The notes: a model not told the origin generated them from the letters alone. A stretch of DNA of 64,000 nucleotides from Molossus alvarezi (GCA_037176705.1 CM073894.1:29420501-29484500), one strand, 5' to 3'; shown: positions 35,370-47,269, numbered from the stretch's first letter. Numbers and translations are program-made.

Positions 35370-35379
35370 CTCTAAGACC

Positions 35380-35550
35380 TCAGGTATACCACTTAGCTTC
35401 TAGTCTCCTCATCAGGAAATTGAGATAACTTACCTGCTTTCAAGGTATGGGAAGGATTAGAAATAACTAATGCAAAGTGTTTTACTCAATGTCTAGTATG
35501 TAGGGAGTTTTCAAGAAATGGTACATAGTAATAATGAACCACTGTATTCC
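35380..35550 (+). repeat. MIR SINE fragment
   Basis: 'accacttagcttctagtctcctcatcaggaaattgag', then 'aactaatgcaaagtgttttac', follows the MIR core. A strong antisense donor (CAG|GTAAGT on the minus strand near 35,430) is contained in it. Confidence 0.6.
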
Positions 35551-37860
35551 ACTGATACCCTTACTCTATGATCGTATTACCTATCACATTTACAATCTTT
35601 TTCTCACTTTTCCATTTCACTGATATTCCAATATCTACAACAGCCTCACTTTCTCCATTCCCAAAATTACTTCCCACTCTCCTTCAGGAAAAGTTGCATT
35701 AACCAGTGGTTATGAAGTTAGGAGGAAAGGTAGTGATGGGAGGAACCATCAAAACTGTCACTGCTCTACTAAAATAAACACAGTAATGTATGCCTACTAC
35801 ACCCTTACTTTACACTAATCTTTATTCAAGTCTTTATTGAAGTCCACAAAAGTCAGGATCACCTTTCTCATGTCCTATAAATATAACTAAACAAGACCTA
35901 TGTAAAACATAATGGACAAAATTACGTAATTGATGAATTCTCAAGATATGCTAAATCCCAATGTTTTATCATATCAGAAATCAATGAATGAGAACTCATC
36001 ACGTGGCAGGGATGGGAAAGGATGAAACTGAACCTTTTGACTTCTGATACAAAACTAGTTTGAAACCCCCATTTTTTCTTCTCCTGGTTATACTCAAATC
36101 AATTACTGGCTCCAGAACTAGCTAAAAGATGAACACAGATGCTTTTCTGCAACTATATTCTCAAACTCCAATAAATAGCACTTGCTTTCTGCAATGAACT
36201 AGTTTTTCATACTCCCTTTTATGTCTTCTCAACTTCAATAAGAACAGGTGAAATAAGAATGAGTGCAACTTCTCAGGCTATATTTATGCATTCTTCTATA
36301 TATATATTTTTAAAAGGTTTGCTTTAGGAAAAAAATAATAATGGCAATCTTATAAAGTGCTCTTTTTAATGTCCTCTCCTCAGAAGACCACAGTGGAATT
36401 CCTGATTTACATGCCTATCAATGTTAAATCCACATATTTATTATTAAATATATCCTATTTATAAAGTAAAACTGTTTGCCGTTTTATTTGCACACACACA
36501 CACACAAAATAAGTCCTTCCTAAAGTACCTTATATTTGAAAATGGTAAAGTTTTCCAAATACTAATCCCAAATAAAATCTGCAGGGTAGTTCAGTTATGG
36601 CACTATAAATGAATGACAGAGCATTTTATTTCAAAATTCCTGAGATTTAGGATCCAAACATCTAAGAACATCCCCTTTCATTCCAGATTCAAAAGAATTT
36701 ACGGCATTCAAATGCTACGACACACCTGTCTTTCAGTTATAGGCACTGCTTCAATGAAAAAATAGCTTAAAAAACCATGAAATGAAATCAATTCTGCATA
36801 AAGCTATCGTATGATTCTGATCTCTAATCTGACTTGTAAATTAGATGTGTGTAACTTCCACTCTTCAGCAACCCGCAGGTCTTTTTCCTGGCAGAATGGC
36901 TATGTTAGCTGCACTGCACTCTGACCCAAGACGTGCTGGCGTGGCAGCAGCACACTGACACGCTGAATGGGACAGGCCTTGAATAAAGATTTCAAGGTAA
37001 ATCATGAGGGAATCTTTTTCTGTTTGTAAATGAGCTGTATAAACCATGTTTTATATCCTAGGCTGCCAGAGTTTTTGTTGAACACTAAGAAGAAAAAAAA
37101 ATGTTCCAAGACTCAATGAGGAAATAAATGAGAGTCTACTTTGAGAGAATCTGCCCACCTCATTTCCCAGAACTGCTTTCAAATCCTCTATAAATGATAT
37201 GAATAGATGTATGCAAAAAGCAGGGACTCTACCAAATAAAATATTGACTTGGTTTAAAGAATACTTTGATGCTCCAGTGTTCTTGTGATTCAATAGTTTT
37301 AATAAATACATAAGTTTATTTCCAGTTCACACCTGCTCATTAAATCATTTTAAGTAAATTTAGTAAACAGGTCTGAAGTTATTAATTAGCGCTTTAATTA
37401 GTAGTTATTAATACTTTATTAACTGTTCCATGCACATTAATACGGTACAGTATGATTTTCTACTTACTAGTAAATCAAGAGACTACACAAAAGGATGTTT
37501 TCCTACAAAGTTCTGGGAATAGTAACTTTTTATAAATAGGATGCCTTAGGTAAAAATTTCAATGTGAAAATCATAGTCCTCAAATGAATCTTTTTAGGCT
37601 AACTTTTTTAGGTTAAGCACATGTTCTTCTTTACAGTATTTGCCTTAGAGTAAGAGAACCCAATAATAAAAAGTATAACTATATAAGTTCCATAAATATG
37701 CAGGAACTTTAAAGATCGATTACCAAAGCAATTACCATATATCATATTGTAGTAATACATTACACATTCCCCAAGTAAAGATCAAGTTTACTTCAACCAC
37801 CCCCATCCTCCACAAAAAAAAAAAAAAAAAAAGTCTTATTTATGTAGTCTTAGAGTTATA
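35550..37860. other. Unassigned AT-rich DNA
   Basis: Contains a short (CA)n at about 36,490-36,505, a TA tract at 36,298-36,310 and poly(A) at 37,816-37,833. A 60-codon minus-strand frame at 36,865-37,047 and an 86-codon one at 37,051-37,311 have no motif. Confidence 0.4.
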
Positions 37861-37867
37861 AAGTCCT

Positions 37868-38141
37868 TGGAATCATAGTAGGGCTTGATGCCATATTGGT
37901 GTCACATTCTGCCAGTCATCCAAAGAGTAAGTGCCTTCTTTTTCAACTTCTTTGTCTACTAGTGCATCTCTGGACCCAGCAGGCAGCTCACCCAGACAAT
38001 TTCAGTAACGGATTTTGGCTCTCTGTGCATAATAGATGAAAATCTTTACGAAGTATCCAGTTTGTCTTATAGCTGAGAGATTTGAACCTGCTGCAGATGT
38101 CACATCTAAATTCTCGAGCGGATTTTTATCATCTGTGTCAC
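37868..38141 (-). pseudogene. Coding-like stretch with an in-frame stop, unidentified
   Basis: On the minus strand a strong acceptor (ctgtcttgttttatag) abuts 38141. One frame then reads DTDDKNPLENLDVTSAAG, continues without a stop for about 46 codons to AQRAKIRY, meets TGA, and goes on in the same frame for another 42 codons including SLDDWQNVTPIWHQ before the next stop. A donor-like GTGAGC at 37,986-37,991 would make a 150-nt exon. I do not recognise the protein. It could be a terminal exon ending at the TGA, a decayed exon or retrocopy, or chance. No poly(A) is present downstream. Confidence 0.35.
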
Positions 38142-38246
38142 CTATAAAACAAGACAGTGTCACAAACAGTGTTGTCCTGGAGAACATCTATTTCAGTAAT
38201 GCTAAGCTTTCTACATCATAACTGATAGTAATTTATTTACCTAAAA

Positions 38247-38589
38247 CAGAGGTCAGCAAACCAGATCCAGTAGGACAAATTCAGCCCACTGCCTGTTCTT
38301 GAACAGCCATGATCTAAGAATACATTTTCTATTAAAAAAAAAGTGTTAAAAACTTTTGAAAGTTTTTCTTAAGACTAATATTTTGTGACCTGTGAAAATT
38401 ATATATAATTCACATTTCAGTCTCCACAAATAAGGTCTCACTGGAACATGGCTACTCATTCATTCACTATTTTCCGATGGCTGCGTTCATGCTACTACAG
38501 CAGACTAAGCAGCTGCAGCTGAGACCATATGACCCGTAGATGCCAAAATATTTACTATCTGGTGCTTTAAAGAAGTTTGCTGACCCCTG
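38247..38589. mobile_element. hAT-type DNA element with TIRs
   Basis: Starts CAGAGGTCAGCAAACC and ends GTTTGCTGACCCCTG, an inverted pair with few mismatches. Inside are 'cattcactattttccgatggctgcgttc' and 'atatttactatctggtgcttt', typical of an old mammalian hAT group. It is non-autonomous, and the flanking 8-mers no longer match. Confidence 0.87.
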
Positions 38590-38704
38590 GCCCACAGGAT
38601 ATTTAGTGGGTAGGTAATATGATATCTAGTATCTCTTGCATGAAGAACCTGAGTGTAATAACCCAGCTGCTCCCCTGCTTACTTTTACCTAATCATTTAA
38701 CACA

Positions 38705-39800
38705 TAGTCATGGACCACATAATGACATTTTGGCCAATGACAAACTGCATATGCAACAGTGGTCCCATAAGAAGAAACCCCAAGAAAATTTACAGTGAAG
38801 GGTTGAGCAGAAGCTCTTGAAGACCAGTAAGCTACTCAAAAGTTTGAAAACATGGACCCCAACACCAAATGGTTTTCACTAATAGAGGAATGTCCCTGGT
38901 GCAAATGTATGATTTAAAAAAAGAATCAAACCAAGCAACCCAATATGGACATACTTCTGAAAAGAGGGCTACCGCCTCAAGAAGAACCCAGGCAGGTCCT
39001 TCAGGAGATATTACAGATGAAGGCATTATTATTAAAGGAAATGACAGCTCCATGAATGTTATTGCCCCTAAAGACTTTCCAGTGGGATAAAACATGGAGG
39101 TGAAAAGTAATGGTAGTGATGATCCTGATGCTATGTAGGTCTAGGGTAATGTGTATGTCATTTTTTAACAAAAATGTTTAATAAATAATAAATAAAAATA
39201 AAAATGTTAAAAATAAAGCTTATAGAATAAAGATATAAAGAAAATACTTTTGTATAACTTTGTGTTTGTGTTTTAAGCTGTTATTACCAAAGATATAAAA
39301 AGTTAAAATTTAAAATGTGTAAGTTAAAATGTTACAGTAAGCTAAGGTTAATTTATTATTGAAGAAAAATATTTTTAAAAAATTTACTGTGCAGTGTTTA
39401 TAAAGTCTACAGTAGTGCATAGTAATATCCTAGGCCTTCATTTTCATTCATCACTCACTCACTGATTCACCCAAAGTAACGTCTAGTCCTGCAACCTCCA
39501 TGTATGGTAAGTACCCTATATAGGTGTACCATTTTTATCTGTTATACAGTATTTTTCATGTATCATTTCTATGTTTAAATATGTTTATACACAAATACTT
39601 ACCACTATGTCACAAATGCACAGTATTCACTACAGGAATATGCTATACAAGCTTGTAGCCTAGGAGCAATAGACTAGACCATATAGCCTAGATGTGTAAG
39701 TAGGCTATACCATCTAGGTTTGTACAAGTGCACTCTACGATGTTCACACAACAGAACTGCCTTACTAATTTCTCAGAATGTAAGCAACACACAACTGTAT
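38705..39800 (+). mobile_element. Tigger-type (pogo) DNA transposon remnant
   Basis: Both ends of a Tigger are seen: 'agtcatggaccacataatgac' at the left and 'tttctcagaatgtaagcaac' at the right. Between them are 'gtaagctaaggttaatttattattg', 'cctatataggtgtaccattttt' and 'tagcctaggagcaatagact', in correct order. Near 39,117-39,138 a frame ends with SDDPDAM-stop, resembling a worn transposase carboxy terminus. The 73-codon frame at 38,869-39,090 has no clear transposase motif. Immobile. Confidence 0.85.
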
Positions 39801-40265
39801 TTCTTGGGTAAGCCTGTCACTCCAGTGCAGACAATCATAGTTACTTTACTTTCTACTTTGGCTCAGCCTTGCCTCAATCCAAGGGATGAATATTGCCCTT
39901 GGGCAACAAGAAGGCAAGCAGCTCAGCTTCAGGTCCAAGTCTAATTCTCCAGCTTTGGCCTCTTTTGTGTTGCATAGTTCTCCTGGTTCTGGATTTCTGC
40001 TTTATAGCAACCATTTTCCATAACAGACTTCCTGTACTGGATACCAGTCTTAAAAGTCTGTATTTCCTGCTAAAGACCCTAGAATTCATCATAGCATTCT
40101 TGGACTGAATTGTGCCAGCTAATCACCTGCTCTCTGTGAAATTAATTTGTCTGGGACCCTTGTGAACAGCTTACTACTCTAACACTCTCCTGACCTCCAC
40201 TACTCTTTTTAATCATGACTGTCCGTGGAGTTGATTGATTCCTTCTACATTCAAACCTTCACCTA
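39800..40265. other. Unassigned DNA
   Basis: Mixed composition with two overlapping open frames of 71-72 codons on opposite strands. No motif. Nothing supported. Confidence 0.4.
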
Positions 40266-40280
40266 TAAATTACATGGTCA

Positions 40281-40504
40281 GTATGGATCACTGGTTGAGT
40301 GTGGACCTATGCACCAAGAGGTTGCCGGTTCCATTCCCAGTAAGGGCACATGCCCAGGTTGTGGACCCAATCCCCAGCGGGGAGCATGCAGGAGGCAGTG
40401 AATTGATGTTCTTCCTCATTGATGTTTCTCTCTCTCTCCGTCTCCCTTCCTCTCTCTCTAAAACCAATAAATCAATAAAGAAAAAATTATTTAAAAATAA
40501 ATAA
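40281..40504 (+). mobile_element. Older VES-type SINE lacking its first bases
   Basis: It enters at GTATGGATCACTGG (normally CTGGTGTGGCTCAGTGG) and continues with 'ggttccattcccagtaaggg', 'cccagcggggagcatgcagg' and 'aaaccaataaatc'. The 16-bp text ataaattacatggtca (40265-40280) recurs as ataaattgtatcgtca (40505-40520), a target duplication with two mismatches. Confidence 0.87.
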
Positions 40505-40520
40505 ATAAATTGTATCGTCA

Positions 40521-40773
40521 GCCCTGGCCAGTTTGGCTCAGCGGTTAGAGCGTTGGCCCTCGGACCAATGAGTCCCGGGTTCGATTCCAGTCAAGGGTAC
40601 ATACCTCAGTTGCAGTTTGTCCCCGGCCATGGTTGGGGTCATGCGGGAGGCAACCAGTCAATGTGAACCTCTCACGTCGATGTTTCTCTTTCTCTCTCTC
40701 TCTCTCCCTCTGACTCTATCTGATGATACATGGAAAAATATCTTCGAATGAGGATTAAAAAAAAATAAAAACA
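40521..40773 (+). mobile_element. VES-type SINE inserted in the neighbour's target duplication
   Basis: Head GCCCTGGCCAGTTTGGCTCAG and full body to 'atcttcgaatgaggatt' and an A-rich tail. The flanks ataaataaattgtatcgtca (40501-40520) and ataaataaattatatggtca (40774-40793) are a 20-bp duplication. The same target word thus occurs three times around two SINEs. Confidence 0.92.
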
Positions 40774-40793
40774 TAAATAAATTATATGGTCAA

Positions 40794-41555
40794 CCTTCCC
40801 AATTGGTCTGTCATTATATTTCTTGTGCTCAATTCATACAATACCCACACATAAGAGCACAACAAAACCAAGCCCTATGGAGATGGATTTCCCAACCTAG
40901 GACTACCCATCTTAAGATATCACTTACTTTTTAACAACTGCCCCAAAAAGGAATATATCACCTTCAGGCAGAATACCTTCTCCTTTCCCCCTCAACCGTT
41001 GCTAATTTGCCCAAGGTTTCTATACCTGTTTCATCTAAGAGTGTTACCCACCACCCTCTACTCATTTGGTGCCTAAGATTACCTGTGTCTATTGAGCATA
41101 GCTTCAGAATGAGGTATCTCTTGTTTCTATTAAAGCTTTAACACTCCTGTTTCTATTGTAATGGGGAAAGGGGAGTTTCCTGACACCACTGGACTGCAAT
41201 GGAGAAATGCATTTGACTAGATTTCTAGGACTCAAAATATAATTTCCCACACAAAGATGTTAACAGTCCACAATGAGACTATGCTCATACTATTAATGGC
41301 ACTATAGAACCCATCTGTAATTCATATTATAGTGTTGCAAATAACTAATTCACAAACACATTCGTAAGTTATAAACTGACTAGAAAATAGCTATGAAATA
41401 TCAGGAAGACTCCAACAACAGACAGATTAAGGCTAGTGTAAAGATTTCTGAGAAAATGGCAGTTCATTTTCAGCAAAGTGAATTTCACTACAACCCTAAA
41501 GTAGCTTGCCATGTGAACAGCTCAGAAAATTGCATGAATAGTTCACAGCCAAAAG
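40794..41555. other. Unassigned DNA
   Basis: No recognised repeat or exon. Confidence 0.4.
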
Positions 41556-41559
41556 AGTG

Positions 41560-42748
41560 CTATCAAGAATGAATATGCTCCTCAACATAATAAAGGCTAT
41601 ATATGAAAAACCCATCACCAACAACATACTCAATGAGCAAAAACTAAAAGCGATCCCCTTAAGATCAGGAACAAGACCGGGATGTCCGCTTTCACCACTC
41701 TTATTAAACAAAGTACAGGAAGTTCTGGCCATAGCAATCAGAAAAGAAGAAATAAAAGGCATCCAAATAGGAAAGGAGAAAATAAAATTGTCATTATTTG
41801 TGGATGACATGATATTGTGCATAGAATACCTTAAAGACTCAACCAAAAAATTACTAGCTCTAATAAATGAATTTGGAAAAGTTACAGAATACAAAATCAA
41901 CATCCAGAAGTCGATGGCATTCTTACACACCAACAATGAACTATCAGAAAGAGAAACCAAGAAAACAACCCCATTTACTACTGCAACAACAAAAAAATTA
42001 AGTACCTAGGAATAAATTCAACAAAGTAGATAAAAGACCTGTACTCAGAGAACTATATGAAATTGAAGAAAGAACTTAAGGAAGATACAAATAAATGGAA
42101 GAGTATACTATGTTCGTGGATTGGAAGAATTAACATTATTAAAACATCCCTACTACCTAAAGCAATCCATAGATTAAACACAATTCCTATTAAAATACCA
42201 ATGCATATTTCACAGAACTAGAAAAAATATTTCAAAAATTTATGTGGAACCAAAAATGACACCAAATAGCCACAGTGATCTTGAGAAAGAAGAACATAGT
42301 TGAAGGTACCATTATACCAGACATCACACATGACCACTGTAATCAAAACAGCCTGATACTGGCACAAGAATAGGCAATAGACCAATGGAACACAACAGAG
42401 TGTCCAGAAATCAAGTCACGTCTCTATGGTCAATTAGTATTTCACAAAGGAGGCAAGAGCATAAAGTGGAGTAAAGATAGTCTCTTCAATAAATGGTGTT
42501 GGAAAAACTGGATAGGCACATCCAAAAAAAATAAAACTAGACCATCAACTTACACTACACACAATACTGAATTCAAAATGGATAAAATACTTAAGTCACA
42601 TAACCATAAAGATCCTAGAAGAAAACATAGGGAACAAAATATGAGACATCACTTGCAGCAATATTTTTTCCAATACGTCTCCAAGGGCAAGGGAAACTCA
42701 GGAAAAGACAAACAAATGGGACTACATCAAGCTAAAAAAGTTTCTGCA
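41560..42748 (+). mobile_element. L1 ORF2 reverse-transcriptase to C-terminal fragment
   Basis: An open frame from 41,557 to 42,009 encodes L1 reverse transcriptase palm: [18 protein letters not shown] text (here [15 protein letters not shown]), [14 protein letters not shown], then the catalytic box as FVDDMIL (usually FADD) and [15 protein letters not shown]. Beyond it stops and indels break the frame, but DNA wording of the L1 tail continues ('aatggtgttggaaaaactgg', 'gggactacatcaagctaaaa') up to a SINE. It is 5'-truncated and has lost its 3' UTR. Confidence 0.9.
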
Positions 42749-42906
42749 GCCCTGGCTGGTGTGGCTCAGTGTGTCTGCCTGAGCACCAAAGGGTCTTGGA
42801 ATTATTTCCCAGTCAAAGGCACATACCTGGATTGCAAGGTCCATCCCGTCCTGTCAGGGCGTGTGCAGGAGGCAACCAATATATGTGTCTCTCTCACATC
42901 GATGGA

Positions 42907-42942
<36 letters not shown>

Positions 42943-43020
42943 ACTCTCTCTTCTCCCCTCTCCCTCCCACCCACTCTTCCTAAAAATCAATAGAAAAGTA
43001 TCCTCAGGTGAGAATTAACA
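42749..43020 (+). mobile_element. VES-type SINE with expanded CTGT tract
   Basis: Head GCCCTGGCTGGTGTGGCTCAG with a diverged B-box region, then (CTGT)n at about 42,907-42,930 and (CT)n, and tail 'atcctcaggtgagaatt'. The L1 text ends exactly at its left side and does not resume on the right. Confidence 0.87.
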
Positions 43021-43024
43021 AAGA

Positions 43025-43510
43025 AACAGTTCTCAAGCTTTTTAGTATCACGACTCCTTTGTGTTCTCAAAAATTGAGGACTCCCAGGAGCTTGTGTTAT
43101 GTGAGTTATAATTATCAATATTTATCATATTAGAAATTAAATGAGAAAATTTCAATTATGTATTAATTCATTTAAAAATGTTAACAACATATTTAATATA
43201 ACAAATAACATTTTATGAAAATTTTCCTAAACAAAATAAACTTAGTGACAAAAATGATAGTATTTCACAACTTTTGCAAATTTCATGTCTAGCTTTAGTA
43301 GAAGACAGCTAGATTTTCATATCTGCTTCCACATTCAATCTGTTGTGATACGTTGTTTTGATTGAACTATGTGAGGAAAAAAGTAGCCTCACACAAATAT
43401 GTAGTAAGAAAAAAGGAAGTACATGTTAATATTAATAGCCTTTTCAGATAACTGTGGATGTTCTTCCTTGATGCTACACCAAAACTTGATGAGCAGCAGT
43501 TTAAGAGTTA
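43025..43510. repeat. Probable old hAT-Charlie (MER1-group) element
   Basis: The wording 'cagttctcaagctttttagtatcacgactcctttgtg', 'aattgaggactcccaggagc', 'tagaagacagctagattttcatatctgcttcc' and 'acattcaatctgttgtgata' resembles a MER1-group element. No precise right terminus or target duplication is seen. Confidence 0.5.
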
Positions 43511-44007
43511 GCTATAATATGGAATCTAATATCACAAAAAACATTTTGTATTCTGTTACTTCCTTTTTATAAGGGTCGTCTACCCATAATTTTGTAACAT
43601 TGATCACTTTGAAAATACTGGTTCGATGAATTATAAAGATATTCCAAATTGTGACATAAGTAATTAATTAATATCATAACAAAAACTCACATTCATTAAT
43701 ATCACTATCCGTCCTATCAGAAAAACCTTTATGTAATGGAAAGCTGACAAGAGCACAGCAGGTGATACAAGTTAACCAAAATTATAATTTTCACTGGAAA
43801 GCTCAAATTTCATCATTGGCAACAAATATTGTCAATTATTTTCCCTGAAGTGACAGGCTCATTTTGTTCATTTTCAAGAAAATGACTGTCAAATATCTAA
43901 TTCTAAATAATCACAGTTTGGTAGTCATTCTTTTAAGTAAAAATTATGTTTCATGCAAAATATGGTTAATTCAGCTAGCAACTCAAAAAAATCAAGTTTT
44001 CCTTGAT
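43510..44007. other. Unassigned AT-rich DNA
   Basis: No recognised feature. Confidence 0.45.
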
Positions 44008-44265
44008 GCCCTGGCAGGTTTTGCTCAGTGGTTAGACCATTAGCCCGAAAACCGAAGGGTCAAGGGTTTGATTCCAGGTCAAGGGCATGTCCTGGGCTGA
44101 AGGTCTGATCCCCGGTCCTGGTTGGGGTTGTTCAGGAGGCAGCCAATTGATGTGTCTCTCTCACATCGATGTTTTTTTTTCTCTCTCTCTCTTCCTCCCT
44201 CCCTTCCACTCTATCTAAAAATAGAAAACTATCTTCAAGTGACAATTAACAAAAAAATAACAAAA
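44008..44265 (+). mobile_element. VES-type SINE
   Basis: Head GCCCTGGCAGGTTTTGCTCAG, B-box wording GGTTTGATTCCAGGTCAAGG, 'atcttcaagtgacaatt' tail followed by A-rich sequence. Diverged, so older than most copies here. Confidence 0.87.
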
Positions 44266-44334
44266 GAAATACATTAAATAGCTGAAAAATTCTTTCATTT
44301 TAACCCAAAATTGGTCAAATTTATTCTGAACTGA

Positions 44335-44525
44335 ATTAATAATACAAATAATAGAAATTAATATTTAATGAACACTTATGTGTATTACCTCATTTAATCC
44401 TCATAATAACTCTATTAGTTCTCCGATATATTTACACTACAGATGAGGAAACCTGAGGTGGAAAGAGTCTAAAGTCACTTGTCCAGGATCACAACAACTA
44501 TCAATATTTTGGGATTCAGTTATAA
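44335..44525 (-). repeat. MIR SINE, minus strand
   Basis: 'aatgaacacttatgtgtattacctcatttaatcctcataa', then 'cagatgaggaaacctgag' and 'cttgtccaggatcac', the MIR complement. Confidence 0.8.
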
Positions 44526-44929
44526 AGTATTTTGCATTCCTCATCTCTTTACATCTTTACAACACCTTTTTATTATCCTTTTTTACCCTTTATCATTCTT
44601 TATACATTTATTACCCATTTTACATATGAAAATTTAAATAAAAACATAAAGTACCCTGCCCAAGGTAACCTATATACAATACAAGTCTGTCTTACTCCAA
44701 CAAGAACAATACCTATTCTGCCTCTCTATACCACATCATCAGTATATGCTTATATGCTTTGTATATAAATAGATTGATAGTTGCAAGAGTCTTACATAGT
44801 TTTAAAATCATCTGACCAAGACCCCTATTTTGGAAAGATTTTTTTTTTTACTAATTTAATTATCTCTTTCATCAAATAGCACAAAACTTACTTCTTTATA
44901 AAACAGTCCATGACCTAGGTCAATAGCTC

Positions 44930-45165
44930 ATTAATTCACATTATTAAACACTTATCTGTATATGACAATAAATCAATGTAGCTAAGATTAATTACTCTTC
45001 TAAAAACACTCAATACACCCAGTGATATTATCCAAATATTACAGATGAGGAAACCGAAACCCAAAGAACTAACTTCCCCTGAAGACAAGCCGTTCATAAA
45101 TAGCACAGAGTCAAAATCAGTTTGGACTGACCCTGAAGCCTAAACTCTTCAATCACACAGCCTAC
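44930..45165 (-). repeat. MIR-like SINE, minus strand
   Basis: 'cacttatctgtatatgacaat', 'tattacagatgaggaaaccg' and 'agcacagagtcaaaatcag' followed by 'cctgaagcctaaactcttcaatcac' parallel MIR in antisense orientation. Confidence 0.65.
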
Positions 45166-45387
45166 ATATATTTAAGGTCTCTCATGCAATGATCTAGGAA
45201 TTGCTCAGGAGATCTGGATACAGAGCTTGCTGATAACATATCCACTCCACCCGAGGCAAACAGATATAAATTATTTTGTAGGTGAAAAGGAAGCTGGGGA
45301 AAGCTGAAAATAAGAAGCCATGTTCTCAGGTGCTTTAAGAGAAACATCTATAGGTAATGTTGAAAAAAAGAAATAAAATGCACTTAC

Positions 45388-45432
45388 AGGGGTGTCAACA
45401 CACATCTCTCAGGCTGAGCTAAGCTAGCCTCC
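45388..45432 (-). other. Candidate 45-nt minus-strand exon
   Basis: On the minus strand a pyrimidine-rich acceptor (ttcttgttttatttttaaag) is followed by exactly 45 nt and then a consensus donor, GTAAGTG. One frame is open throughout (EASLAQPERCVLTP) while the other two carry stops. The length is a multiple of three and the orientation agrees with the CpG-island promoter at 52 kb. This is inference from splice signals alone. A pseudo-exon is a real alternative and no protein match is claimed. Confidence 0.3.
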
Positions 45433-46904
45433 CTTTAAAAATAAAACAAGAAAAGCCTAAAGGAATTTGTCATCTCAGCTACAGTTCTATCTGTAAATTA
45501 CACAATAGCCTTCAGATGCCAGGAGCCCCAGAATGCTATAAACCTTAGTAAAATGGCAGCAGAAATCATTTTCCTGAAACTTCCTAAATTCTAATCAATC
45601 AATAAAATTTTCATTTCAAGTTAGAATCTGTAAAGATTAGGAGTTATGTCCCAAAATCTTTCTATTTTAAGGGTATACATTGCAAGATGATGCTTAGTAT
45701 TAAACCCTAAGGGGTCAGGGAAGAAATCAAAGTTTATGCACCTCAATCCACCCTGATAACTTGTTGCAAATCAACTTTTAGAAAGTATAAACATCTTGAG
45801 AGGAGTGTGGCTTTTAATTTCAAATAAACTTCATTCTTAAGGAGTCCCCACACACATTTGACATTTGACAGGAAGGTGACAAAATGGAAGGCTGTGGTAT
45901 ACCACCTAAAAGGGCAGGCAGAACAAGTAAGAGATGAGCAATTATACTTGTCAAAGAATACCACATTCTGGATTCCTTCTGTGGCAAAGGGAAAAAAAAA
46001 AACTACTGAGCAAACCTTACTTCCTCCCATCAATGATTCCTAGCATGACCGAAAAAAAAATCACAATCTAGTAATGTAAAAGTTGCTGACAGATATATAG
46101 AAGAAGAAATCATGATTGAGGTCATGTCCCTTAACATGCATCATTTACACTAAGGATTCCCCCACTTATCTGAATTAATTTCATGTACTTCATTTCATTC
46201 AGATAATTGAAGTGTTCCTTTTAGAGTTGTAAAGTGTTTACCCTCAACTTAATTAGTAAACTGTCCACTTAAAAATTCTACTACAAAAATTACCACCCCC
46301 TCCTCTACTCATACACACACATTGCACTATCATTAAAAGTATGCGATTTTGGGCCTTCACAGGAAATTTAGTTCAAAAGTCCTCTAAAAAATTAGTGCCA
46401 AAAAATCCTACAAGAAAAGTTATGGTCATTACCTTTTTAATACAGAGTGTGTGCACTACTTGTTAAAGACATGGCAATTTGGGTATTCAATACATGACTA
46501 CTGTTCTGAAACCAAATTAAAGGTTTAGACTACTAAAGAGTTTGATGACTTGCCTCAATACAATAATTGGGATTGTATGGAAAACAAAATCAAAGAGGTC
46601 TCTCCTTTTTATGAGTAGGCATTTAAGGGCCTTTTAATGAGAATTTACTCTTTAGTATATAATTACTAATGAACAAAAATAGGGCCATTAACTTACTTCT
46701 TTATAGTGCCATAAAATTTCTATATGTAAGAAATATAAAATAATATATACATATTAATCAAACTCAAGAATAATTTAAATGTGGAACACCTAACAATACA
46801 TGGTAAAAAGTATATACATTTTTTTCCTTAAATAAATTCTCAGCCAGATGACTGATGAAGCTTTTTTATAAGAATATGCTTATACTCGAAAAGACATAAA
46901 CTCT
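45433..46904. other. Unassigned AT-rich DNA
   Basis: A 96-codon minus-strand open frame at 45,743-46,033 has no motif. No repeat recognised. Confidence 0.4.
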
Positions 46905-47146
46905 GCCCTGGCCAGTTTGGCTCAGTGGTTCAAGTGTTGGCCTGAAGACCAAAGGGTCTCAGTTTGATTCCCAGTCAAGGGCACGTACCTGGGTTGCAGG
47001 TTCAATCGCAAGTCATGTGGGAGGCAGCCAGTCGATGTCTCTCTCACATCGATGTTTCTCTCTCTCTGTCTCCCCCTCCCTCCCTTCCAGTCTATCTAAG
47101 AATTAATGGGAAAATATCCTCAGGTGAGGATTAACAACAACAATAA
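46905..47146 (+). mobile_element. VES-type SINE
   Basis: Head GCCCTGGCCAGTTTGGCTCAG, 'gtttgattcccagtcaaggg', tail 'atcctcaggtgaggatt'. Duplications aaagacataaactct (46890-46904) and aaagacacagactct (47147-47161) with two mismatches. Confidence 0.91.
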
Positions 47147-47269
47147 AAAGACACAGACTCTCTAGTACTAATGATGAAATGTCTAAACTTGGATGAATTC
47201 TAAATATCTATATGAACACTGGTTTTCCATACTAATAACGGATTTAATGTTAGGATGCTTTTATATCTA

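Noticed and set aside
41496..41960. 154-codon minus-strand open frame
   Set aside because: It is the antisense shadow of the L1 reverse-transcriptase frame on the plus strand.
42907..42960. CTGT and CT direct repeats as a possible CRISPR or satellite
   Set aside because: They are the expanded CT-rich part of a SINE.
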